A stretch of DNA of 53,886 nt from Bdellovibrio sp. CG22_combo_CG10-13_8_21_14_all_39_27 (GTDB lineage Bacteria > Bdellovibrionota > Bacteriovoracia > Bacteriovoracales > Bacteriovoracaceae). Below the pieces are notes generated by a model, which saw only the letters and a program-made list of their open reading frames with translations, did no database searches and was not told the DNA's origin. Where the stretch lies: positions 1-53,886 of the forward strand of contig PCTW01000064.1 in the NCBI GenBank assembly GCA_002786715.1, given 5' to 3'. The translations under genes and the position numbers were made by a program. The first letter of the stretch is position 1, and every line of letters begins with the position of its first letter. This document shows positions 25,566 through 33,332 of the stretch, piece by piece.

Positions 25566-25999
25566 TGAAAAAGAATGTTTTGTTTCTATGCACAGGGAAT
25601 TCTTGCCGTTCGCAAATGGCCGAAGGGTGGGGGAAGTCACTCAAAGGTGACAAGTTTAATTTTTATTCTGCAGGAACTAAAAAACATGGACTCAATCCAA
25701 GAGCAGTTCAAGTGATGAAAGAAGTTGGAGTTGATATTAGCGCCCATGAGTCTAAGACGACTGATGAGCTACCAAAAGTTACTATGGATTTTGTTTTCAC
25801 AGTATGTTCCGATGCTCATGAAAACTGTCCCTATTTTCCTGGAGGGAAAATCATTCATACGGGCTTTGATGATCCTCCTCGCTTAACTAAAGAGATGACG
25901 AACGAAGAAGAGATTTTAAAAATCTATCGCCGAGTTCGAGATGAGATCAAGGATATGGTTTTAAAAATTGAAAATTATATGGATGGAAAAGATGAGTAG
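25565..25999 (+). CDS. arsC: Arsenate reductase, thioredoxin-coupled ArsC
   Basis: 144 aa from ATG 25565, which overlaps the regulator stop. Low-molecular-weight phosphatase fold with P-loop CTGNSCRS (C9 to C14) and the redox pair C81/C88 (VCSDAHENCPYF); the three-cysteine relay C9-C81-C88 is that of thioredoxin-linked ArsC (pI258 type). It reduces arsenate to arsenite in the cytoplasm for export by the next protein. Conserved DPP (FDDPPRLT) is also present. Confidence 0.94.
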   Translation: MKKNVLFLCTGNSCRSQMAEGWGKSLKGDKFNFYSAGTKKHGLNPRAVQVMKEVGVDISAHESKTTDELPKVTMDFVFTVCSDAHENCPYFPGGKIIHTGFDDPPRLTKEMTNEEEILKIYRRVRDEIKDMVLKIENYMDGKDE

Positions 26000-27023
26000 T
26001 GAATCAGCGAAAATGGGATTATTTGAAAGATATCTAAGTTTTTGGGTTGCTCTTTGTATTATTGGAGGAATTGCCCTTGGAAAAATTCTTGGGCAATCAA
26101 TTACAGTTTTAAGTGATATGAATATTGCCACAGTGAATATTCCTGTGGCCATTTTAGTTTGGCTAATGATTTTTCCTATGATGGTTCAAATAGACTTTAG
26201 TTCTATCAAGGAAGTAGGGAAAAACCCTAAAGGGCTGATTCTTACCCTGGTCATTAACTGGCTTATAAAACCTTTTACGATGGCCTTTTTTGCATGGATT
26301 TTCTTTGATAAACTCTTTAGTGCCTATTTAAGTCCAGAGCTTGCAAAAGAATATATCGCAGGAGCGATTTTGCTTGGAGCTGCTCCATGTACTGCCATGG
26401 TGTTTGTATGGTCATATCTCACAAAAGGCGATCCAGAATATACTCTCGTTCAAGTGGCGATCAATGATCTCGTGTTACTCGTCGCCTTTATTCCCATTGT
26501 AAAATTTCTCTTAGGTGTAAGTAATGTCGAGATTCCTTTTGATACGTTGATTTCTTCAGTGGTTATATTTGTTGTGATTCCTCTCGTTGCAGGATTCATT
26601 GCGAACAAAACACTGATTAAATCTTTCGGTAAGAAATGGTTTACAGAAGTCTTTATGGCGAAACTAAAACCAGTTTCAATCATGGCCCTTTTGACGACAC
26701 TTATTCTTCTCTTTGCCTTTCAAGGGGAGAAGATTCTCGCCAATCCATTTCATATTCTTTTGATTGCAATTCCTCTTACAATTCAAACCTATGTCATCTT
26801 TTTTGTCACTTGGGGCTTGGGAAAGAAAATGACTCTTCCACATTGTGTTTTAAGTCCAGGAGCTATGATTGGAGCAAGCAATTTTTTTGAACTTGCGGTT
26901 GCAGTAGCGATTACATTATTTGGTCTTAATTCTGGAGCTGCTCTTGTTACTGTAGTAGGGGTTTTGATTGAAGTTCCCGTTATGTTAAGTCTCGTTAAAA
27001 TTTCAAACAATTGGAGATACTAA
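25992..27023 (+). CDS. acr3: Arsenite efflux transporter ACR3
   Basis: 343 aa from ATG 25992, overlapping the arsC end by 8 bp. Ten hydrophobic helices; the hallmark [17 protein letters not shown] carries the conserved cysteine needed for transport, and [19 protein letters not shown] carries the conserved glutamate. ACR3 exports arsenite using the proton gradient. Normal length and no visible damage. Start codons 12-24 bases upstream are possible but give no extra conserved sequence. Confidence 0.95.
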   Translation: MSSESAKMGLFERYLSFWVALCIIGGIALGKILGQSITVLSDMNIATVNIPVAILVWLMIFPMMVQIDFSSIKEVGKNPKGLILTLVINWLIKPFTMAFFAWIFFDKLFSAYLSPELAKEYIAGAILLGAAPCTAMVFVWSYLTKGDPEYTLVQVAINDLVLLVAFIPIVKFLLGVSNVEIPFDTLISSVVIFVVIPLVAGFIANKTLIKSFGKKWFTEVFMAKLKPVSIMALLTTLILLFAFQGEKILANPFHILLIAIPLTIQTYVIFFVTWGLGKKMTLPHCVLSPGAMIGASNFFELAVAVAITLFGLNSGAALVTVVGVLIEVPVMLSLVKISNNWRY

Positions 27024-27742
27024 TGGATTATTTAAAGCATGAAGATTTTAATCTAAGGCCATTGAATTCTTCGCGATTAGAGCATAAACCTAGAGTTCTT
27101 ATCCTGTATGGATCACTAAGAGATCGCTCTTATTCTCGCTTACTTGCGGAAGAGGCGGGAAGGATTCTTGAATTTATGGGAGCGGAAGTGAAATTTTTTA
27201 ATCCTGATGGGCTTCCCACATACGATTCGGATCGTTCTGTAAATCATGAAAAAGTTCAAGAGATAAGAGAGTTAAGTCTTTGGTCGGAGGCCCAAGTTTG
27301 GTCTTCCCCAGAGTTGCACGGAAGTATGTCAGGACTCATGAAAACTCAGATAGATTGGATTCCTCTGTCGATTGGGGCCGTTCGTCCCACTCAGGGAAGA
27401 ACGCTTGCTGTTATGCAAGTAAGTGGTGGTTCCCAGAGTTTTAATGCCGTTAACAATATGAGAATTCTTGGACGTTGGATGAGAATGATCACGATTCCCA
27501 ATCAATCTTCTGTGGCCAAGGCCTTTCAAGAATTTAATGAAGATGGAACAATGAAAGAGTCGAGCTATCGTGATCGTGTTGTTGATGTGATGGAGGAACT
27601 CATGAGGTTTACCTATCTTACTCGTGAACATGCTGATTTTCTCGTTAATCGATATAGTGAACGCAAGGAAGCTCAGAATAAGGCGTTTGAAGCTATGAAA
27701 AAATCTGAATCAAAGTGTCAGGGGAAAACAGGTTGTTGCTAA
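27023..27742 (+). CDS. arsH: ArsH, NADPH-dependent FMN reductase for organoarsenicals
   Basis: 239 aa from ATG 27023 (TAATG overlap with acr3, GGAG upstream). Flavodoxin-like: [13 protein letters not shown] binds FMN phosphate, [20 protein letters not shown] and [20 protein letters not shown] are typical of ArsH, which oxidises trivalent methyl/aryl arsenicals or reduces quinones. The C-terminal CQGKTGCC tail is an extra. Its stop overlaps an ATG that begins a short remnant of osmC, and a decayed arsH tail lies before the intact osmC at 36063. Confidence 0.94.
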   Translation: MDYLKHEDFNLRPLNSSRLEHKPRVLILYGSLRDRSYSRLLAEEAGRILEFMGAEVKFFNPDGLPTYDSDRSVNHEKVQEIRELSLWSEAQVWSSPELHGSMSGLMKTQIDWIPLSIGAVRPTQGRTLAVMQVSGGSQSFNAVNNMRILGRWMRMITIPNQSSVAKAFQEFNEDGTMKESSYRDRVVDVMEELMRFTYLTREHADFLVNRYSERKEAQNKAFEAMKKSESKCQGKTGCC

Positions 27743-27792
27743 TGACTTATATTGTAGAATTAACATTTATAAGAAAGTATAACGCAACCTAA
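27742..27792 (+). pseudogene. Remnant start of an osmC gene after arsH
   Basis: Reads [16 protein letters not shown] and then stops. This parallels MTYKVESHFIEKGLTS of the intact osmC at 36063, with the same TAATG overlap to the preceding arsH sequence. After 17 codons the similarity ends and a family-1 repeat begins 28 bases later. Confidence 0.55.
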
Positions 27793-27819
27793 AGAAGCAT
27801 CCTAACTTGAGATTTAAAA

Positions 27820-27873
27820 AAGTTCCAGCACACTTGTCCTTAAGCAGTGCTTAATGAAAGGTGGGCCGGAACT
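27820..27873. repeat. Family-1 palindromic repeat, near-complete copy
   Basis: Runs from AGTTCCAGCACACTTGTCC to GGTGGGCCGGAACT. The terminal arms (AGTTCC...GGAACT, with CCAC-type inner pairing) and an inner hairpin TTAAGC-AGT-GCTTAA are intact. It fills the gap between the ars operon and the converging barrel gene and could act as a terminator for both. Confidence 0.7.
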
Positions 27874-27880
27874 AGAGAAT

Positions 27881-28496
27881 CTATAACTGCAAAGTTAAAC
27901 CAGCAAGAACTGAGAAATTATTTTCTATTCGACTTCTTACTCTTTCTTCTACCGGTAAGCCGTATCTCACTCCCGCGAAGAGTCCTGTTTTATCATCAAT
28001 TGAAAAGACTAATGAACTCGCAAAGTCGATTCCGTATTCAACCTTTTTACTTCCATCTCCAATGTCTTCATATGTTTCACTCTTTAGAAGTTTCTCTTCA
28101 TCGGAGACTCTAAAAGAAGCGTAAGGACCAACTCCAAAGTTAATATAATTGGCAGGCCATATCTTAACTAAAACGGGGACGTGAAGTCGGTCTACATCCG
28201 AAACTCTATCGATCTGTCTTTCCGAATAGACGTATTGATTTTTCATATAGAAGGCACCTGTTTCAAATCCAATGTACTCATCATATTGAAATTCAATAAA
28301 AGCGCCAAATCCTCCGTTGAAGTCATTATTTACTCTTTCATTGGCTTCACTTGCAATACCAAAAAATGAAAGGACTATACTTCCATCATTAGTGTCTGCA
28401 TAAGTATCGCTATTAACTTCTTCAACATTGGAATTATCTTGAGCAAATAATAGAGATGTTAATAAAAACGAAAGTGCTATTAATATTTTTTTTCAT
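27881..28496 (-). CDS. Outer-membrane barrel protein with a homopolymer frameshift after the start codon
   Basis: The reverse strand shows GGAG, ATG (28494-28496), then eight A residues. With seven A the frame would read KKILIALSFLLTSLLFAQD, a good signal peptide, and continue through VLSFFGIASEANERV, FGVGPYASFRVSDEEK and GLFAGVRYGLPVEERV to a C-terminal LAGLTLQL. With eight A the frame breaks after three codons. About 204 aa in all if repaired. Alternating beta strands and a hydrophobic terminal residue pattern suggest an OmpW/OmpA-like barrel. Sequencing error, phase variation or polymerase slippage at the A tract are all possible. Confidence 0.65.
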
Positions 28497-28525
28497 AAAA
28501 GTTACTCCTTCGAAAATGGAACGAC

Positions 28526-28828
28526 TTATTCTTTAACTTCAATATTGTTAATGACATCTTTTACGCCCGCAGTATTTTTGGCAAGTTTATAGGCTTTCTC
28601 TTTTTGCTTATCATTATCAACAAAGCCGCTAAGTTGTACAACTTCCTTGAAAGTGACAATGTTAATGTCAAACGATTTGATAAGTTTGTCTTTCATGAAT
28701 GAGGATTTAACCTTACTTGTGATCACTGATGAATCAACATATTGACCAGTACTTTCCTTTTTGGATGTTGAACTACAAGAAGTTATTAGCAAAAGTCCAC
28801 AGACGGCAGTCATAAAATATTTTTTCAT
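28526..28828 (-). CDS. BON-domain lipoprotein (OsmY-like)
   Basis: 100 aa. A lipoprotein signal ends in LLITSC (Cys about residue 18). The rest is one BON domain: SSVITSKVKSSFMKDKLIKSFDI, then VVQLSGFVDNDKQKEKAYKL and GVKDVINNIEVKE. BON proteins such as OsmY bind membranes in the periplasm and are induced by osmotic or envelope stress. It lies just upstream of the barrel gene, 30 bp away on the same strand, so the two may form an envelope operon. A GAGGAG site 6 bases before the ATG supports the start. Confidence 0.9.
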   Translation of the reverse strand: MKKYFMTAVCGLLLITSCSSTSKKESTGQYVDSSVITSKVKSSFMKDKLIKSFDINIVTFKEVVQLSGFVDNDKQKEKAYKLAKNTAGVKDVINNIEVKE

Positions 28829-28960
28829 TTGAATCTCCTCTTGGAGTTAATATTTAACTCCTTTTATATTTTTGATAACAAATGAACAATGTCATTATTT
28901 TTAGCTAAGGAATAATTGATAATTACGATGAAAAACATAAGTTCTTATTATGTATTAAGT

Positions 28961-28988
28961 AGGTTCCAACCCACCTTGGTCTAGTGGT
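28961..28988. repeat. Family-1 repeat (degenerate half)
   Basis: GGTTCCAACCCACCTTGGTC, a diverged copy of the left arm. It lies upstream of the BON gene start, in a 288-bp gap that also holds a short reading frame (28998-29120) and a small hairpin at about 29046-29068. Confidence 0.45.
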
Positions 28989-28997
28989 GAATGTAAT

Positions 28998-29120
28998 ATG
29001 CCTTCGAATTCTCCCTTAGAAACGTCTCACCAATATTTAAAACATGCCCAACTCTGTCAGAGTTGGGACCAAGTTTATGCAACTGGACACATGGAAATTT
29101 ATAAGGGGCAATCCTCTTAG
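28998..29120 (+). CDS. Possible 40-aa small protein or gene remnant
   Basis: ATG 28998 opens a 40-codon frame (MPSNSPLETSHQYLKHAQLC and onward to EIYKGQSS) ending at 29120, four bases into the next gene on the other strand. The composition looks coding, but the ribosome site is weak and no family is recognised. A perfect 9-bp hairpin (CCCAACTCT-GTC-AGAGTTGGG) lies inside it. It may be the tail of a deleted gene. Confidence 0.25.
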   Translation: MPSNSPLETSHQYLKHAQLCQSWDQVYATGHMEIYKGQSS

Positions 29121-30259
29121 TAGATCGTCGTCTGATTCAGTTTGAAATAATTAGAGCGATCAGGAGATTGAGTTGTGAAACGTGCAGGATTCTGTTCGTC
29201 ATTGCAGCGGTAGCGTAAGACTTGAGGATCATTGTGTTCGAGATAAAGCTTTTCTTTCCAAGGTTGGGTTAAGCCGGCGTGTTCAAATTGAATAAAAGCC
29301 GCATCATCTAAAATCTCGAAAAATGAAATTAAACGAGTTCCCTCTGGACGTCTCACCCAAAGCTCTACATCCATGGTGGCCTTAAAGTTATTAGGGTTTT
29401 CTCCCTCATTCAGATCTCGAGCGTAGACAAACCCAAGTTCTTGTCCGCTTGTCACCAGATCGCCAGGCTTAAATTCTGGAGACAAGGTCAAATGATAAAG
29501 TCGAATTTTAAATGCACTCTGTTCGGTCGATTGGATAACGACATCTTGCCCATATTGGTCTTCTTGAGAGTCAAAGATATAAACAATTTGCCCATTAATA
29601 GGTGAGCTCACTTTTTGCATGCGTGCATCTTCAGGTTTTTTAAAATTAGTTTCGAGGTAGTGCTTCATACTTCTGCAGCTTTCAACATTATCGGTAGCAC
29701 TATGTCCGGCCGAGGAGCGAAATTTTGAAAGACGAGCTATTTTTCTCGCGGGGAGAACACTATTATGGGCAATTTTAGGATAGTTGCTTCCAACAAATTC
29801 TGAGCCCGGGCAACTTCCTTTCTGTCCATAAGAAGAAAGTTTCCACGTTGTCGAGTCTTCGCTGACAGCTCGTCCCGTCATACTTGCAATGAAATGGTCA
29901 TTGTCCAAAAACTTTAGACTTCCTGAAAGAGAAACTTTTAGGTCTCCTGAACCATCCTTTGCTTGAAGCTCTACATTTTGAAAGCTCACAGAATGGGGGA
30001 GTAAGAGCTCTCCAATAAAATGGGCCCCATAGGGCTTTTGTGATGGTGTTTCGAGTTTAGGGGTAATGGCCATTGGAACATGAATACCTCCCGTTATCTC
30101 ACCAAAGCTTAAAATAACTTCTTTCTCTTCCAAAAATTCTAAGTTGAAGCAGAATTTTTGATTTTCTAAAGGATCCGAGGACGAATTGCGCATCAATGCA
30201 TATAGGGCAATAGTGGCTAGAGGGATTAGCAAGGCGATCAAGACTTTACCACGAAACAT
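29117..30259 (-). CDS. Degenerate M23 (LytM-like) peptidase-fold protein
   Basis: 380 aa from ATG 30259, which has AGAGGA 7 bases upstream. An N-terminal membrane anchor (GKVLIALLIPLATIALYALM) exports the protein. The C-terminal half resembles an M23 endopeptidase barrel: GHSATD fits the HxxxD zinc motif, SPINGQIVYI and QYGQDVVIQS the core strands, RLYHLTL the conserved Tyr-x-His region, and VTSGQELGFV the GQxxG turn. The final HxH zinc/catalytic motif (normally PHVHF) reads MDVELW, so activity is probably lost, as in EnvC/NlpD-like activators. The N-terminal half is unknown. Confidence 0.65.
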   Translation of the reverse strand: MFRGKVLIALLIPLATIALYALMRNSSSDPLENQKFCFNLEFLEEKEVILSFGEITGGIHVPMAITPKLETPSQKPYGAHFIGELLLPHSVSFQNVELQAKDGSGDLKVSLSGSLKFLDNDHFIASMTGRAVSEDSTTWKLSSYGQKGSCPGSEFVGSNYPKIAHNSVLPARKIARLSKFRSSAGHSATDNVESCRSMKHYLETNFKKPEDARMQKVSSPINGQIVYIFDSQEDQYGQDVVIQSTEQSAFKIRLYHLTLSPEFKPGDLVTSGQELGFVYARDLNEGENPNNFKATMDVELWVRRPEGTRLISFFEILDDAAFIQFEHAGLTQPWKEKLYLEHNDPQVLRYRCNDEQNPARFTTQSPDRSNYFKLNQTTIY

Positions 30260-30319
30260 AAGCATCCTCTTAAAAGTAATTTTTTAAATAGACTAAAGCA
30301 AAAATTGTTCGATGCAAGA

Positions 30320-30354
30320 GGTATGTGATACTTTTTTGTTAGAGAGTGCGGTAC
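30320..30354. repeat. Family-2 repeat
   Basis: GGTATGTGATACTTTTTTG followed by AGAGTGCGGTAC; the first part matches the element next to the transposase gene (GGTACGTGATACTTTTTTG at 40593). It lies upstream of the M23-like gene. Confidence 0.6.
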
Positions 30355-30440
30355 GGATAATGACTTGAGACATAAAGATGGAGCTGAAATTTTGCAATCT
30401 CCGACTATTCTTATAGGACCGATGTCAGTGGGGAATTGGC

Positions 30441-30470
30441 GAAGTTCCCATTACACTTGTCCTTTAGTAG
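30441..30470. repeat. Family-1 repeat (half element)
   Basis: GAAGTTCCCATTACACTTGT followed by CCTTTAGTAG matches the left half of family 1 and lies 17 bp past the 3' end of the histidine kinase gene. Confidence 0.55.
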
Positions 30471-30486
30471 TCCTCTGTAGTCCAGT

Positions 30487-31509
30487 TTATGTACCTTTAG
30501 GGAATTTAAGGATGAACTTTGTGTTTGTGCAATCATTATCAATATAAATTTCACCGTGATGCTCTTGAATAATTTTTCTTGAAATATAGAGACCAAGACC
30601 GGTTCCTTCTCCTGGTGGTTTTGAAGTATAAAATGGTCCTTTCATAAGTTCTTGGGCCTCAGGTGAGATTCCAGCCCCTGAATCTTTAATAGAGATAATG
30701 ATATTTTCCTCGTTTTGATAAGTTTCAATTTCAATCCATGGCCTTTCTTGGTTTCTGATTGAATCACAGGCATTGCTGATAAGATTAATGAGAACCTGTT
30801 CGATTTGGATTTTTCTGCAATAGAGTTCAATCGGTTTTGTAAAATCGCTTTCTCGTAAGATTTTAATATTTGATAACTGAATCTTTGAATCACATACGGA
30901 CAATGCTTCTTTGATAATATCTTCTATGTTGTCCATTTGAAACAAATCTCTATCAGTATTTCTAACCGCTGTGCGAGTGCTTTTTATTGTTTGATTTATT
31001 CTTGAGATATGATGTTTAATGTCTGTGACAAATTGACTAAATTCTTTTTTATTAAATCCATGCTTTTCTAAGCGCTCTTCCATTAATTCGCATTTCATTG
31101 AAATGGTCATTAAAGGGTTGCTGACTTCATGGGCCACATTTGAAAAGAGTTGCCCTATCATTGATAATCTTGAATCAATTTCAACTTGCTTCTCAAGTAA
31201 AACCTTCTCCGTAATGTCGATACAATAGCTGATGGCGCCAATCACTTTGCCATGTTTGTTGCGTTCTGGATAAAAATGAATAACATGATGGGTTTTCTTA
31301 TTCTCAGGACTTGTAGCATCTAAGTTTAATGTTTTTCGCTCTCCCGTTTTTATGCAATCTAGCAACTTTTCTTCATACTCTTTATATCTCCCATCAGGCC
31401 AATACTGGGTTGATAGTTTTCCAATAATATCCTCATTTTTTACTTCTAAAGCTTTTAACAATAGCTTATTAAAATAGAGAATTTTTCCATCGGCATCATA
31501 TCGTGCCAT
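30487..31509 (-). CDS. PAS-domain sensor histidine kinase
   Basis: 340 aa from ATG 31509. PAS domain (MARYDADGKILYFNKLLL to AISYCIDITE, about 1-98), HisKA with FSNVAHEVSNPLMTI (H about 127), and ATPase with LINLISNACDSI, DSGAGISPE and GEGTGLGLYIS. The PAS domain seems to begin about 10 residues before this ATG (FADEYPDPMARYD); the frame stays open to a stop at 31603-31605 with no ATG, GTG or TTG. An AGAGAGG followed by ATT at 31587 may be the true start. No transmembrane segment, so it senses a cytoplasmic signal. No response regulator is adjacent. Confidence 0.88.
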   Translation of the reverse strand: MARYDADGKILYFNKLLLKALEVKNEDIIGKLSTQYWPDGRYKEYEEKLLDCIKTGERKTLNLDATSPENKKTHHVIHFYPERNKHGKVIGAISYCIDITEKVLLEKQVEIDSRLSMIGQLFSNVAHEVSNPLMTISMKCELMEERLEKHGFNKKEFSQFVTDIKHHISRINQTIKSTRTAVRNTDRDLFQMDNIEDIIKEALSVCDSKIQLSNIKILRESDFTKPIELYCRKIQIEQVLINLISNACDSIRNQERPWIEIETYQNEENIIISIKDSGAGISPEAQELMKGPFYTSKPPGEGTGLGLYISRKIIQEHHGEIYIDNDCTNTKFILKFPKGT

Positions 31510-31754
31510 CGGGTCTGGGTATTCATCTGCAAAGCTTGAAAACTGATCTCCTGTAATATCATTATCATCTGAGCCGATATTTTTAATATTGTCCTCTCTA
31601 ATCTATAACTCTGGTTAAGAATAATTAACTATCGTCATTTTGATGTCTTACTTTAATAGGATAGAAGGTAAATTTTTGAAAAACTTCACTTCTGGTCTCT
31701 GGTGATTTTATCCACTTAAATAATATTTATGTTCCAATTGATTGTGGATTAAAA

Positions 31755-31798
31755 ATTCCAACACATTTGCCCTTATGATCAGAGTAATGTGTTGGAAC
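31755..31798. repeat. Family-1 palindrome, complete hairpin
   Basis: ATTCCAACACATT at the left pairs with AATGTGTTGGAA(C) at the right around a 17-nt middle (TGCCCTTATGATCAG). This is the most symmetric copy. It lies directly past the 3' end of the NmrA-like gene and probably terminates it. Confidence 0.75.
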
Positions 31799-31809
31799 CC
31801 CAATTCTTT

Positions 31810-32664
31810 TTACTCTTTAATCGCTGATTGTATGGCACTCCTTAAAGTTGTCGATTCACGTCCAATCAGTTTGTTTAAATCAGTGGAACGACTTTCCAAC
31901 TGGCCATTTTTAGCTCCTGTATCAGAATCGGCCAAGAGATGGGCAAGGGCTTGAGGGAGTCCAAATCCGATGAGTGCTTTTTCGTATTCGGCTTCACTCA
32001 TATCTTGATAGACGATCTTTTTTTGCGATTGATGACTGAGCTCTTTCGCCAGATCTTGCAGGGTGAAGGATTGATTGCCGGCGAGCTCGTATATTTTGTT
32101 TTCATGTCCAGCTTGGGTGAGGACAATGGCGGCTGCTGTCGCATAGTCTTGACGACTGGCGGAGGAGAAACGACCTTCGCCAGCGGCTCCCAGAATAACT
32201 CCATGTTGAAGAGCGGAAGCCAGATTTTCAGTATGATTTTCTAAGTACCAGCCATTTCTGAGAAAAGTGTATTTTAGGCCTGAAGCGAGAATCGCTTTTT
32301 CAGTGACTCTGTGTTCTTCCGATAATCCAAGAGTGGAAGAATCAGCATTGAGGACACTGGTGTAGGCCAAGTGTTGAACTTTGGCGGCGACTGCTGCATT
32401 AATAACAGCTTGGTGCTGGGTCGCACGTTTTCCAATTTCATTTGAAGAAATAAGGAGCAGCTTTTCAACTCCGTTAAGGGCATCGACGAGAGTGTTGTAT
32501 TGTTCGTAATCGGCTTGTCTCACTTGCACTCCGAGGGCCTGGAGGTTTTGTGTTTTTTGGGGATCGCGCACGAGTGCGACAATATTTTTTGCCTCAGTTC
32601 TTTTTAAGAGTTCTTGAATAACCCAATTTCCTAATTTTCCGCTGGCGCCTGTTACTGCAATCAT
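31810..32664 (-). CDS. NmrA-like NAD(P)-binding oxidoreductase (QorB-like)
   Basis: 284 aa. Rossmann start MIAVTGASGKLGNWVIQELL with the GxxGxxG motif, VALVRDP after strand 2, and YTSVLNADSSTLGLSEEHR, typical of the YtfG/QorB group of NADPH:quinone oxidoreductases. FLRNGWYLEN and YELAGNQSFTLQDLA are further family marks. It is divergent from an HxlR-type regulator, the same arrangement as ytfG-ytfH in enterobacteria, so quinone or electrophile stress is the probable inducer. Confidence 0.9.
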   Translation of the reverse strand: MIAVTGASGKLGNWVIQELLKRTEAKNIVALVRDPQKTQNLQALGVQVRQADYEQYNTLVDALNGVEKLLLISSNEIGKRATQHQAVINAAVAAKVQHLAYTSVLNADSSTLGLSEEHRVTEKAILASGLKYTFLRNGWYLENHTENLASALQHGVILGAAGEGRFSSASRQDYATAAAIVLTQAGHENKIYELAGNQSFTLQDLAKELSHQSQKKIVYQDMSEAEYEKALIGFGLPQALAHLLADSDTGAKNGQLESRSTDLNKLIGRESTTLRSAIQSAIKE

Positions 32665-32728
32665 CGTTTCCTCCTGTTTTATTATTTTACTTGGTAAAAG
32701 TTTAACCTTGGACTAAGATTAGCATGTG

Positions 32729-32749
32729 GTACTTACTTAAAGTAAGTAC
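32729..32749. promoter_or_regulatory. Perfect 21-bp palindromic operator between the NmrA-like and HxlR genes
   Basis: GTACTTACTT-A-AAGTAAGTAC is fully symmetric; a further half-site GGTAAGTA occurs at about 32759. It lies in the divergent promoter region, so binding by the HxlR-type protein would control both genes. Confidence 0.75.
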
Positions 32750-32798
32750 GCACCTTTTGGTAAGTATGGACGGCGATAATCTTTTCAAGGGTTTAAAG

Positions 32799-33161
32799 AT
32801 GAAAAAAAAGAAAAAACTCCCTCCGGCTGATCTCTATTCGTCGAAGTGTCCTTCACGCGAGATCCTCGATCACGTTACTTCAACCTGGGGATCGTTGATC
32901 TTGGTTTTGCTGTTGGAGAAAACTTATCGCTTTAGTGAAATGCGAAAAAAAATTGGCGGTATTAGCGAAAAGATGCTCGCCCAAACGTTGCAGTCTTTGG
33001 AGAAGGACGGTTTTGTCAATCGCAAGGCCTACCCCGTGATTCCTCCTAAAGTGGAATACAGTTTGACTAAAATGGGTAAGGAAGTTGCTCTAAGAGTGCA
33101 AGAGCTGACCACTTGGGTCGAATCAAACCTGCATAAGGTTTTAGCGCAGAAAGAGAAGTGA
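32799..33161 (+). CDS. HxlR-family transcriptional regulator
   Basis: 120 aa from ATG 32799; ATG 32766 is also possible, but an ATG at 32724 lies before the operator and is unlikely. Winged helix: CPSREILDHVTSTWGSLILV, then YRFSEMRKKIGGISEKMLAQTLQSLEKDGF. The conserved N-terminal cysteine (SKCPS) is the redox switch in YodB/QorR-type proteins, which sense quinones and diamide. Divergent from the QorB-like gene, with a perfect palindrome between them. Confidence 0.9.
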   Translation: MKKKKKLPPADLYSSKCPSREILDHVTSTWGSLILVLLLEKTYRFSEMRKKIGGISEKMLAQTLQSLEKDGFVNRKAYPVIPPKVEYSLTKMGKEVALRVQELTTWVESNLHKVLAQKEK

Positions 33162-33279
33162 CATGTATGGCGTCTTGTCTGAGAACGCTTATATTGATTT
33201 TTTGTTCTCTTATCGTCTTTATCGCTTTTAGGACGATGTCGAAAGAGTTGAGTATTGGCGATACTAATTAATGACGAGC

Positions 33280-33293
33280 TTGATACTGATTAA
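33280..33293 (+). promoter_or_regulatory. Candidate FNR/CRP-type box
   Basis: TTGAT-ACTG-ATTAA differs from the FNR/DNR consensus TTGAT-N4-ATCAA by one base. It lies 40-53 bp before the methyltransferase ATG. GATCAAG follows at 33294. No FNR gene is in the window. Confidence 0.35.
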
Positions 33294-33332
33294 GATCAAG
33301 GTTCTTTATGGCCATTTACGGTATAAAAAACC

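Noticed and set aside
27847-28113. Plus-strand 88-codon frame after the ars operon
   Set aside because: Antisense to the barrel gene and starts inside a family-1 repeat; the reverse strand reads as real protein with a signal peptide.
2992-31798. CRISPR array
   Set aside because: Family-1 repeats are far apart, unequal in spacing, diverged and palindromic; no cas gene and no regular spacers.
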